Assembly: GCA_021414245.1 (NCBI GenBank) | Contig: JAIOOU010000005.1 | Location: 1 to 34,371, forward strand | Length of the DNA stretch: 34,371 nt | Source of the DNA: Chloroflexota bacterium | GTDB lineage: Bacteria; Chloroflexota; Anaerolineae; Anaerolineales; Villigracilaceae | Reading direction: 5' to 3' | Shown here: positions 7,500 to 14,348 of the stretch, piece after piece | Layout: each line of letters opens with the position of its first letter | How positions within the stretch are numbered: position 1 is the first letter of the stretch | The notes under the pieces: generated by a model | The model's database searches: none | What the model was told of the DNA's origin: nothing | What the model saw: only the letters and a program-made list of their open reading frames with translations | Translations under genes and position numbers: made by a program

Positions 7500-9188
7500 T
7501 CAGTCTCTTCTTCTCCCAAATAACACCCACAAGAACACCACTCCGGCAGCTCCGAGCAGGCCTGCCCCCAATTGACCATTCCCATTATTTAATAGCAGCA
7601 CCCCGCTGACCAGAAATGCGGCGAAGATCACAGCCCCGGTCAACCGGTCCACCGAGCGCCCCAGGGTGCGGACTTCGCGCGTCACCTGCGGAGACTGCAC
7701 GGTTAATCCGCCCGTTTCCATTTGGGCAAGCACACGGCTGGCCTGGGACGGCAATGCGATAAAAGTCTGCACCACATCCCCAACCTGTTGGAGGATATTG
7801 TCCAGACTGAAAGCGGATGACGTCTCCTCCTCCACAAGTTTGCGCGCATACGGGGTGAGCTGCTGCCATAAATTAAAGTCCGGGTCGAGTCCCGTGCACA
7901 TTCCCGAGAGGATCGCCACAGTACGGACCAGCATCAGGAGATCGTTCGGCACCTGGAAAGGGGTATCCACCATCACATCACGGACACGATGACCGATGTC
8001 ACGCACTTCACCCGGGCGCACGTTCCGCAGGTCACTCATCGACATCCCCCAAAACCGGTCGAATACCGCGGCGGAGGCCTGCTCCAGTTCCTGTGTATCC
8101 GCACCGGGCAGTAAAAATCCCAACTCCTTGTAGGATTTGATCAAACGCGCCGCGTCGCGGGTGCCGACTGCCACAACGGTTTCACGCAGACCCATGCGCA
8201 AATTTTCAGGAACCCTTCCCACCATGCCAAAATCCACAAAGGTCAATTGCCAGCGCACCTTCTTTTGCCTGCCCCCTTTGGCTGGCCGCAATGGCGTGAT
8301 GAACAGATTACCCGGGTGCGGATCGGCATGGAAGAATCCATCCTCAAATATTTGTTCAAGATACGTGTCGAGTAATTTGCGCGCCACCTCTGCCCGGTCA
8401 ATGCTGGCGGCAGTGATGGCATCGTAGTCCGTGATCTTGATCGCAAAGACATCCTCAAGTGTCAGCACACGCAGGGTGGAAAGGCCGCGCACCACACGCG
8501 GCACGCTTACATATCGGTCGTCCTTGAAATTCTCAAAAAAAGTTTCGGCGTTGCCGGCTTCCTGGTTGTAATCGATCTCCTCATATACCGTGGCGGAGAA
8601 CTCGCGCAACAGAGCCGGCACATCGGCATGTTCACGCACGGGCCGGTAGCGCATCAGCCAGGCGCCCACCCGCCGCAAGGCAGACAGGTCAACGGTCACG
8701 ATGGATGCGATGCCCGGCCGCTGGATCTTCACCACGACGTTAAGAAAATCCGCATCTTCCCCGGGCCTCAATTTGGCTCTGTGCACCTGGCCAAGGGATG
8801 CCGCTGCAAGCGGGTTCTCGTCAAACCATTCGAATTTTTCCGCAAGCGGCGCGCCAAGTTCCTCTTCGGCCAGCTGACGAATATCCGCATAAGGTTCCGC
8901 CGGGACCTCGTCCTGAAGGTCCGCCAGAGTTTCCGTGATCTCAGCAGGCAGAACATCCAGACGTGAAGATAAAAATTGCCCGACCTTGATCATCACGCCG
9001 CCCATCCGCAAAGCCAGTGCCCGAAACCGCAGGGCTTCGCGACGAAAGCGTTCGGAGCGTGTTCGTTTTGCCAGCTGGCGAAATCCGGTCCGGCGAAGGA
9101 CCAATTCCCACCAGATAAAGCGGACGATCATGCCCGCAAAAAAGACAAGAATGCGGTTATAACGGCCGCGCAGACGGGGTTTTTTCAT
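7500..9188 (-). CDS. AarF/ABC1/UbiB-family kinase-like protein
   Basis: This 562-residue atypical protein-kinase-like ATPase belongs to the AarF/UbiB (ABC1/ADCK) family, which supports isoprenoid quinone or lipid metabolism at membranes. The family's KxGQ motif is at residues about 68-84 (IKVGQFLSSRLDVLPAE). The Ala-rich loop AAASLGQVHRA and VVKIQRPG follow, then the catalytic HADPHPGN near residue 290 and the metal-binding VDFGMVG near 317. Two C-terminal hydrophobic helices (about 510-560) anchor it in the membrane. The start was placed at ATG 9188, which has a TGGAG ribosome site, rather than 63 nt upstream. A UbiA-family gene lies nearby on the other strand. Confidence 0.93.
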   Translation of the reverse strand: MKKPRLRGRYNRILVFFAGMIVRFIWWELVLRRTGFRQLAKRTRSERFRREALRFRALALRMGGVMIKVGQFLSSRLDVLPAEITETLADLQDEVPAEPYADIRQLAEEELGAPLAEKFEWFDENPLAAASLGQVHRAKLRPGEDADFLNVVVKIQRPGIASIVTVDLSALRRVGAWLMRYRPVREHADVPALLREFSATVYEEIDYNQEAGNAETFFENFKDDRYVSVPRVVRGLSTLRVLTLEDVFAIKITDYDAITAASIDRAEVARKLLDTYLEQIFEDGFFHADPHPGNLFITPLRPAKGGRQKKVRWQLTFVDFGMVGRVPENLRMGLRETVVAVGTRDAARLIKSYKELGFLLPGADTQELEQASAAVFDRFWGMSMSDLRNVRPGEVRDIGHRVRDVMVDTPFQVPNDLLMLVRTVAILSGMCTGLDPDFNLWQQLTPYARKLVEEETSSAFSLDNILQQVGDVVQTFIALPSQASRVLAQMETGGLTVQSPQVTREVRTLGRSVDRLTGAVIFAAFLVSGVLLLNNGNGQLGAGLLGAAGVVFLWVLFGRRRD

Positions 9189-9240
9189 GTAGATGTGCTC
9201 CAGGAAGGATGATAACGCGATTGTACACCCGCAGCCAAAC

Positions 9241-9272
9241 AAAAAAGGCATCCGCGAGCGGATGCCTTTTTT
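9241..9272 (-). terminator. Rho-independent terminator
   Basis: A perfect 14-bp stem (aaaaaaggcatccg at 9241-9254, complement at 9259-9272) with a 4-nt loop and flanking A/T runs. It ends the minus-strand DUF4404-like gene that stops at 9284. Confidence 0.9.
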
Positions 9273-9283
9273 AGTTCATTTCT

Positions 9284-9550
9284 TTATATTCCGGCGTTGC
9301 TCAGAATGGTGAACAAACTGGAAAGTGCCGTCGTGAGTTCGGGATAGGCAAGCTCAAAATGGTCTATCGAAGCCTCAAGCCTTTCCATCATGGACGGCAG
9401 GGGTTGTTTCGATTCGGCGCGTTCAAGTAATTCGCGGATATCCGCGGAAAGCTCGCGCAGGAGTTTCTGCCCTTTTTCGTCATCAGGCTTGATCCCCTCG
9501 ATCTCCTTGTTCAATTGTTCAAGCAGTTTGTCAATTTCCTGGCTGTTCAT
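9284..9550 (-). CDS. DUF4404-like small helical protein
   Basis: This 88-residue, two-helix protein resembles DUF4404, with an N-terminal leucine-rich helix (LLEQLNKEIE...LLRELSADIRELLER), a Pro-containing turn, and a C-terminal helix ending in the family-typical LSNAGI. It probably forms a coiled coil; its function is unknown. The start is placed at ATG 9550 because an agaggtg ribosome site lies 6 nt before it. It follows the gene at 9629-9886 and precedes a strong terminator. Confidence 0.75.
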   Translation of the reverse strand: MNSQEIDKLLEQLNKEIEGIKPDDEKGQKLLRELSADIRELLERAESKQPLPSMMERLEASIDHFELAYPELTTALSSLFTILSNAGI

Positions 9551-9628
9551 AAAAGCACCTCTTTTGGATGGCCTGGCACGACTAATCTTCATATTCATTT
9601 TACAACTTTTTTCATTTTCCAACGAAGA

Positions 9629-9886
9629 TCATTGCAGGATCTCCCGGTCGGCCTGTTCAACCTCCGCCTGGATACGCCTGACCTCCTCCTTCACCTCCGC
9701 GGAGGCGCTGGGCGTCATGGAAATGAACTTCACCATGTCCCGTGCCTGTCGCAGCAGGTCCTTTACATTTGCGATATAGGAAAAATCAAAACGACCGCCC
9801 TCGGGCGGAATCGGCAGTTCACGCGCCTTTTGGATCAACGCCCGCGCACGGATGATGCGTTCAGCGGCAGGGATCAGTTTTGCCAT
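9629..9886 (-). CDS. Small helical protein of unknown function
   Basis: This 85-residue basic-to-acidic helical protein has no membrane segment or signal and belongs to no family I recognise. The C-terminal third (ASAEVKEEVRRIQAEVEQAD) looks like a coiled coil. The start is ATG 9886, preceded at 6 nt by a strong aaggag site. It is probably co-transcribed with the DUF4404-like gene, which begins 78 nt later. Confidence 0.72.
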   Translation of the reverse strand: MAKLIPAAERIIRARALIQKARELPIPPEGGRFDFSYIANVKDLLRQARDMVKFISMTPSASAEVKEEVRRIQAEVEQADREILQ

Positions 9887-9996
9887 ACATGCTCCTTCCG
9901 AAATTTGGTTCACACAATATCCTGCAATAATAATACAATGGGCCGTAAAATAAACAAAACAGACTATGCCTGTTAAGATTTAATAAAGGAGATCTT

Positions 9997-11037
9997 ATGA
10001 ATTCAATTTTCGCCATGTGGCGCAAGTCACTTTCCCAGCTCATCAAAATGGATGACAAAAAGGAGTGGGACGGGCTGGACATCCTTTCCAAGTGGTTCAT
10101 TGCCACCCGATCGGCCGTGGGCACGATCACCCTGTACTCCGGCCTGGTCGGCGGACTTCTGGCCTGGCAACATCAATACACCCTGCACAGCCCGTTCAAT
10201 GTTCTGACATGGCTGATCCTGACTCTCGGCCTGTTCATTGCACACGGCACGAACAACCTGATCAACGATTACACGGATTTCAACCGCGGCATTGACAAGG
10301 ATAATTACTTCCGCACCCAATACGGAGTCCATCCGCTGGCCCAGGGATTTTGGGACAAGGCCACTCATTTGAGATGGTTCGGCGTGAGCGGCCTCCTGGC
10401 GGCCCTCTCCGGATTCTACGCCCTGTACGTCACGAACTTCTCCCCCACAGTCGCCTGGCTTTTCGGGATCGGCGCTTTTATTCTTCTTTTCTACACGTAC
10501 CCCTTAAAGTATATCGGCATCGGCGAGCTTTCCATCTTCATTATCTGGGGACCCTTGATGATCGGCGGCGTATTTTTTGTCCTGACGGGTGTGTGGAGCT
10601 GGGCGGTCATCCTGGCCAGCCTGCCGATCGGACTTAACGTGGTCACAATCAACCTTGGGAAGCACACAGATAAAGGGAAGGAGGACAAGGTCAAAGGTGT
10701 GCGAACCCTGCCTGTGTTGGTGGGCGAAACCGCGGCGCGCTACATTACCATGGCTGCCATCATTATTTCCTATCTTGTGACTCTTTACCTGATCTTTGTC
10801 AATCATTTCTTTACCCCTGTGATGCTGCTGGTCTTCCTGGCTTATAAACCGGCCCAGACAGCGCTTCAACGTCTCTCGAAGCCGCGGCCGGCAGAGCCGC
10901 CCGCCGGGTATCCGATCTGGCCGCGCTGGTTCTCCACCGTGTGTTTCGTTCACAACCGTGTATTCAGCAATTATTTTGTGAGCGCCCTGATCGCGGACAC
11001 GCTCCTGCGAACGTTCCTTCCCAATTTCTGGAAATAG
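9997..11037 (+). CDS. UbiA-family prenyltransferase
   Basis: This 346-residue polytopic membrane enzyme has about eight or nine helices and should transfer a prenyl chain to an acceptor. The first Asp-rich motif is NNLINDYTDFNRGID at residues 86-100, and the second region is HTDKGKEDKVKGVRTLPVLVG near residues 222-243. Together they bind the Mg-prenyl-diphosphate. The N-D-Y-x-D...G-x-R-T-L-P pattern is closest to MenA-like (1,4-dihydroxy-2-naphthoate) enzymes, but no men or ubi biosynthesis genes adjoin it, so the acceptor is uncertain. An aaaggag site lies 6 nt before the ATG. A hairpin terminator follows. Confidence 0.87.
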   Translation: MNSIFAMWRKSLSQLIKMDDKKEWDGLDILSKWFIATRSAVGTITLYSGLVGGLLAWQHQYTLHSPFNVLTWLILTLGLFIAHGTNNLINDYTDFNRGIDKDNYFRTQYGVHPLAQGFWDKATHLRWFGVSGLLAALSGFYALYVTNFSPTVAWLFGIGAFILLFYTYPLKYIGIGELSIFIIWGPLMIGGVFFVLTGVWSWAVILASLPIGLNVVTINLGKHTDKGKEDKVKGVRTLPVLVGETAARYITMAAIIISYLVTLYLIFVNHFFTPVMLLVFLAYKPAQTALQRLSKPRPAEPPAGYPIWPRWFSTVCFVHNRVFSNYFVSALIADTLLRTFLPNFWK

Positions 11038-11061
11038 ATCGATACCAACCGCCCATTATCG

Positions 11062-11097
11062 ACAGGTTCCAAAGAATTCAATAACTTCGGAACCTGT
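11062..11097 (+). terminator. Hairpin terminator after the UbiA gene
   Basis: acaggttcc (11062-11070) pairs with ggaacctgt (11089-11097) around an 18-nt loop, followed by a T-rich tract (tttgattta). It lies 25 nt after the UbiA stop. Confidence 0.65.
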
Positions 11098-11148
11098 TTG
11101 ATTTATCAATGTGTGTACTGAAAATAAAGCGGACTGAATCGGGGTTTT

Positions 11149-11682
11149 CTATAATTTCTCGATGCTGTATCCATGCACTTGAAACACATTGACCAGGCCC
11201 AGTTTCACACGAATCACTTCCGGCTGTTTGCCAAGCTGATAGGTAATCGTGGCGTCCTGAATGGGACGGAAGGCCTGCTTGTAGAATTCGGGCGGGTCCT
11301 GGTCCTCGGAGAACATTTTCCCTTCGATCACAAACGGTCCGGAGTAGATCATGGCTTTAAAGGGTACATTGAAATCGATCCAATAATCCAGCAGAGTCTC
11401 CTGGGCCGGGACATCATCGGCAAGAATGGCAATGACCTGGTTCATGGAGGGAATATGCCAGGTTGGAAAGGTCCGCGAAGGGGTCTTCAACCTGCCCAGT
11501 GACTGCACGATCACATTGGCAAGAAAAAAATCGTAGCTCTCATTTTCCGCGATGCGGGTGTCGCTGGCGGCTTCAAAAGCGGAATACTCCATGTCGCCCA
11601 GCCCCTTGGCGATATATTCGGTGGTGAGCACAGAGACGTGCTGCGGACCTCTTTCCTGATTCTCATCTTCTTCAGATTGCAT
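11149..11682 (-). CDS. Conserved hypothetical protein
   Basis: This 177-residue soluble protein belongs to no family I recognise. After an acidic N-terminus (MQSEEDENQ) it alternates beta-like segments (FNVPFKAMIYSGPFVIEGKM, VIRVKLGLVNVFQVHGYSI) with an FPTWHIPSMNQVIAILADD stretch. The start is ATG 11682, which has a gggaga ribosome site, instead of the in-frame ATG 39 nt upstream. It is a single gene, separated from its upstream neighbour by a hairpin. Confidence 0.72.
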   Translation of the reverse strand: MQSEEDENQERGPQHVSVLTTEYIAKGLGDMEYSAFEAASDTRIAENESYDFFLANVIVQSLGRLKTPSRTFPTWHIPSMNQVIAILADDVPAQETLLDYWIDFNVPFKAMIYSGPFVIEGKMFSEDQDPPEFYKQAFRPIQDATITYQLGKQPEVIRVKLGLVNVFQVHGYSIEKL

Positions 11683-11734
11683 CGTGAATCTCCCGGCGGA
11701 TTGATGAGCCGATTCTATCATCCTTCCCCGGATG

Positions 11735-11767
11735 AAAAAAGGACACGGCCATCTGCCATGTCCTTTT
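11735..11767 (-). terminator. Rho-independent terminator
   Basis: On the minus strand AAAAGGACATGGC pairs with GCCGTGTCCTTTT (one G-U pair), with a 5-nt loop and a T-run. It ends the duplicated-domain membrane protein gene that stops at 11791. Confidence 0.8.
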
Positions 11768-11790
11768 GGAAATTCATTGAAAGAGTTCGA

Positions 11791-12504
11791 TCAGGCGGCA
11801 CGGTCCAGGGCGACCTGGGCCTTGTTATTCGGGTCGTAGCGGACGTAGACCATCCTGCCAACCGAGTATTTTTCACGCGAGGTGTCGGCGATGGCAGCCT
11901 GAGTCTCGGCTTTAAAGGGTGATCCGATCTGGGGAGTGACATCAAATGTCAGGCGGAACATCGAACCGGAATCGCCCACACGAATGTTCATGTCGGAAAC
12001 GGTCAGGATTTTTGCCCTGGCTTCCTCACCTGTCTTGCGCAGCTGTTCGTAATATTGATCCTGCTGCTGCATGGCGGCCTGGATCGCGGCAATATTTCCG
12101 GAGTTGGCGCTGGGTGCACCCAGGGATTCAATTGCGACCTTGCTGATATCGTTCGGGTCGTAGCGGACCGTAACGGAAGCGCCGGGGGTGATCATGCCAA
12201 TCTGCAGACGGCCAACAAAGGTGGTAGCCATGGCCTGAAAAGGCGGCCGGTCCGCGGGAGTGACCTGGAGGGTCAGGCGCACCTGGGGGCTGTCATTCAT
12301 CGTCACGCCGGTATCTTGAATCCCAATGATGACGGCCGATGCGGGAACACCTGTTTTCACCAGTCCGCTGTTCTGGTTCATATTCTTGAACATGCGGAAC
12401 AGGAAAAATCCAGCTGCGCCCAGGGGAATAATTGTTGAGGCACATACACAGACCGTAATGAAGATCGAAAACAAGCCGGATCCGAGAAAGTTTGTGAGAT
12501 CCAT
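11791..12504 (-). CDS. Membrane-anchored protein with two DUF3592-like repeats
   Basis: This 237-residue protein has one N-terminal membrane helix (residues about 10-38) followed by two copies of the same ~75-residue domain, at about 50-125 and 160-235. Each copy has the plan: Ala-x-Val/Ile-Leu start, a DTG or DSG turn, a three-strand region with V-T-P-x3-P-F-x-A, and a closing V-R-Y-D-P-N-x(4)-V-A-x-(E/D) strand. The closing motif resembles DUF3592, which also occurs once in the gene at 20379-20786. The two copies are separated by a Gln/Glu-rich helix. Function is unknown. The aaaggag ribosome site is clear. Confidence 0.82.
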   Translation of the reverse strand: MDLTNFLGSGLFSIFITVCVCASTIIPLGAAGFFLFRMFKNMNQNSGLVKTGVPASAVIIGIQDTGVTMNDSPQVRLTLQVTPADRPPFQAMATTFVGRLQIGMITPGASVTVRYDPNDISKVAIESLGAPSANSGNIAAIQAAMQQQDQYYEQLRKTGEEARAKILTVSDMNIRVGDSGSMFRLTFDVTPQIGSPFKAETQAAIADTSREKYSVGRMVYVRYDPNNKAQVALDRAA

Positions 12505-12606
12505 TTGATAAATTCTCCTTTAACTTTTATTGGATTTTATTTTCGAAAGTTTATCATTGGGATCTTTTTTTGGGTCTGCCCCATTTGGGGGAATGCGTAG
12601 AGGAGA

Positions 12607-13035
12607 TTAAGACGGGGGTGGCGGTGATTGATTATCCCGCTCCCAATTTTGAATGGCGCTCTTGATCCATTTTCGGCGCGTGAATTGAGGGGCGCGGACC
12701 TTTTCGAATTCAATTAACCTATCCGCAGCGGCGCGGTCTCCGGCTGTTTTTTGAAGGAGATCATCATATAAAATGGATGCATCGAGCGCATCCCCAAAGA
12801 TCTCGTCGGCGGCATAGGGTTTGTTAAAAATACCATGCAGGGCATCCTTGAGCCAGTCAAACATCCCCGGTCCCTGCGGACCTGATCTCCCGATTCCGCC
12901 GGCGTCATTCCCTTCCGGCTCGTAGATCTGAATGCCGCAGTTCGGACAGCGGGTCAATTCATAGTGAAAGTATGCACCGCAATTGGCACATTCAAATTCG
13001 TTTTCAGCGGGTCCGGGATCAATACTGGTTGGCAT
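12607..13035 (-). CDS. Zinc-ribbon protein of unknown function
   Basis: This 142-residue soluble protein has an N-terminal zinc ribbon, ECANCGAYFHYELTRCPNCG (two C-x2-C knuckles, residues about 16-35). A Gly/Pro-rich linker leads to a helical C-terminal domain of about 85 residues (AADEIFGDALDASILYDDLL...FTRRKWIKSAIQNW) that I do not recognise. The aaagga site before ATG 13035 decides the start over an ATG 15 nt upstream. Confidence 0.8.
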   Translation of the reverse strand: MPTSIDPGPAENEFECANCGAYFHYELTRCPNCGIQIYEPEGNDAGGIGRSGPQGPGMFDWLKDALHGIFNKPYAADEIFGDALDASILYDDLLQKTAGDRAAADRLIEFEKVRAPQFTRRKWIKSAIQNWERDNQSPPPPS

Positions 13036-13050
13036 GGGGAATCCTTTCAT

Positions 13051-13399
13051 ACTGGGTTTATGTAATCATAATTCAAGATGGCTGATTCCCGAGGGTGTCG
13101 TCGCTCCATGAATACAGAGGGAACACACAGAGTAGGGTCTTTGTAGGGGAAACGTAGGTCGTGACGAGAAACTTGACTGTTAGAATGAAAGAATGAATGA
13201 ACGTCCAATGATCACACTGGGCAGCAAATTGCCTGCTCCCATCCCTGCCAAAACCCCCAACTAGGAAAAAAAATGATCGGAGCAGGGCCAGCCTCCCGTT
13301 AAGAGAGAGGCGTTCCCTTCATCTCCAACTTGAAGTTGGAATCAGTTTTCGCAGCTCCCTGCGAAGGTATCTCATATTTTAAAGCAGAAAGGAATCCAA
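13051..13399 (+). promoter_or_regulatory. Gene-free leader with four consecutive hairpins ahead of the lipoprotein gene
   Basis: No gene is visible in this 349-bp stretch. Its right half can fold into four hairpins in a row: cctgctcc/ggagcagg (13232-13239 with 13279-13286), gcctc/gaggc (13291-13295 with 13307-13311), tccaactt/aagttgga (13324-13331 with 13333-13340, a near-continuous palindrome) and ttcgcag/ctgcgaa (13348-13354 with 13359-13365). The last ends 34 nt before the lipoprotein ATG. A TTGACT hexamer near 13169 may belong to a promoter. This could be a structured 5' leader, or the third hairpin could be an operator. Confidence 0.4.
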
Positions 13400-14131
13400 A
13401 TGAAAACAAAATTGTCTGCCCTGATGGCAGCCCTGATCGTGCTCGGCCTGCTCGTCAGCGCCTGCGGCGGAAGCAATGCAGAAGCAACCCCAACCATGAG
13501 CGTGGAGGAGGTGCAGACCATGGCCGTTTCCATCTTTTCACTTGGTTTAACCCAGACCGCACTGGCCGCCCCCACAAACACCCTCCTGCCAACCGGAACG
13601 CCGGCACCCGTGTTCCCGGCGCCCACACTTTCCAACGTGACTTCGTTTGGGACCAGCGTTGTCAGCACCAGCCCGGTCACAGCCTGCAACGGCCTGGCTT
13701 ATGTCAGCGATGTGACCATTCCCGATAACACCCCGATGACTCCCGGCCAGACATTCACAAAAACCTGGAAGGTCCGAAACAGCGGCACCTGTGCATGGGA
13801 GGCGGGCTTTAAGTTTGCCTTTACAACCGGGGATGCGATGGGCGGGGCAACCTACGTTCTGCCGCAAAGCGTACCGGCGGGTACACAGATCGACATCTCC
13901 ATTGCGATGACAGCTCCTAATAAAACGGGTTCGATCAAGGGCAGCTGGCGCATGTCCACTGCCACGGGCCAATTTTTCGGCGACGAGGTATATCTGATCA
14001 TCCTGGCAGGCGGGGCAACCGGGACAGCCACAAATAACGGTGCTGCCACAACGCCAGGCACGGCCACATCAACACCGACCGCCACGGCCACTACAGCGCC
14101 AACGGCCACCTCAACATCTGCTGCACCCTGA
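13400..14131 (+). CDS. Lipoprotein with an NBR1-type Ig-like domain and a Thr-rich tail
   Basis: This 243-residue surface lipoprotein has a signal ending in the lipobox LVSAC (Cys22), then a low-complexity linker rich in Thr, Pro and Ala. The Ig-like NBR1-type domain spans about residues 90-205, with DVTIPDNTPMTPGQTFTKTW, SGTCAWEAGFKF, GSWRM and FFGDEVYLII segments. A ~35-residue tail of alternating Thr and Ala closes the protein and probably sits at the cell surface. It is a paralogue of the gene at 6206. An aaagga ribosome site and a hairpin-rich leader precede it, and a terminator follows. Confidence 0.87.
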   Translation: MKTKLSALMAALIVLGLLVSACGGSNAEATPTMSVEEVQTMAVSIFSLGLTQTALAAPTNTLLPTGTPAPVFPAPTLSNVTSFGTSVVSTSPVTACNGLAYVSDVTIPDNTPMTPGQTFTKTWKVRNSGTCAWEAGFKFAFTTGDAMGGATYVLPQSVPAGTQIDISIAMTAPNKTGSIKGSWRMSTATGQFFGDEVYLIILAGGATGTATNNGAATTPGTATSTPTATATTAPTATSTSAAP

Positions 14132-14156
14132 TTGTTCGGTCAGCAGAGGCAGGCGG

Positions 14157-14183
14157 AGCGGACGAGAAATCTCGTCCGCTTTT
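14157..14183 (+). terminator. Rho-independent terminator
   Basis: agcggacgaga (14157-14167) and tctcgtccgct (14170-14180) form a perfect 11-bp inverted repeat followed by tttt, 25 nt after the lipoprotein stop codon. Confidence 0.85.
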
Positions 14184-14279
14184 GATTCCAGGGCAGGCAA
14201 TTCATCCAGGAAGGCATGAAAACAGAGTTTGCAGGTCTAAAAAGGGAAAGCTGTCAGATTTCCCAAGATGGTTGATTCG

Positions 14280-14301
14280 CATTTTACGCGGTTGTAAAAT
14301 G
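14280..14301. promoter_or_regulatory. 8-bp inverted repeat upstream of the 808-residue gene
   Basis: cattttac (14280-14287) and gtaaaatg (14294-14301) form a perfect inverted repeat around gcggtt, 47 bp ahead of the GTG start. It is too weak for a terminator and may be an operator. Confidence 0.3.
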
Positions 14302-14348
14302 AAAATAGACAAAGTTCGTTCTCAATAAGCCGCCGAAAGGGGTGTGCT

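Noticed and set aside
13208-13264. 18-residue leader peptide frame
   Set aside because: No ribosome site precedes it and the frame is within the hairpin region; no attenuation-type codon runs.
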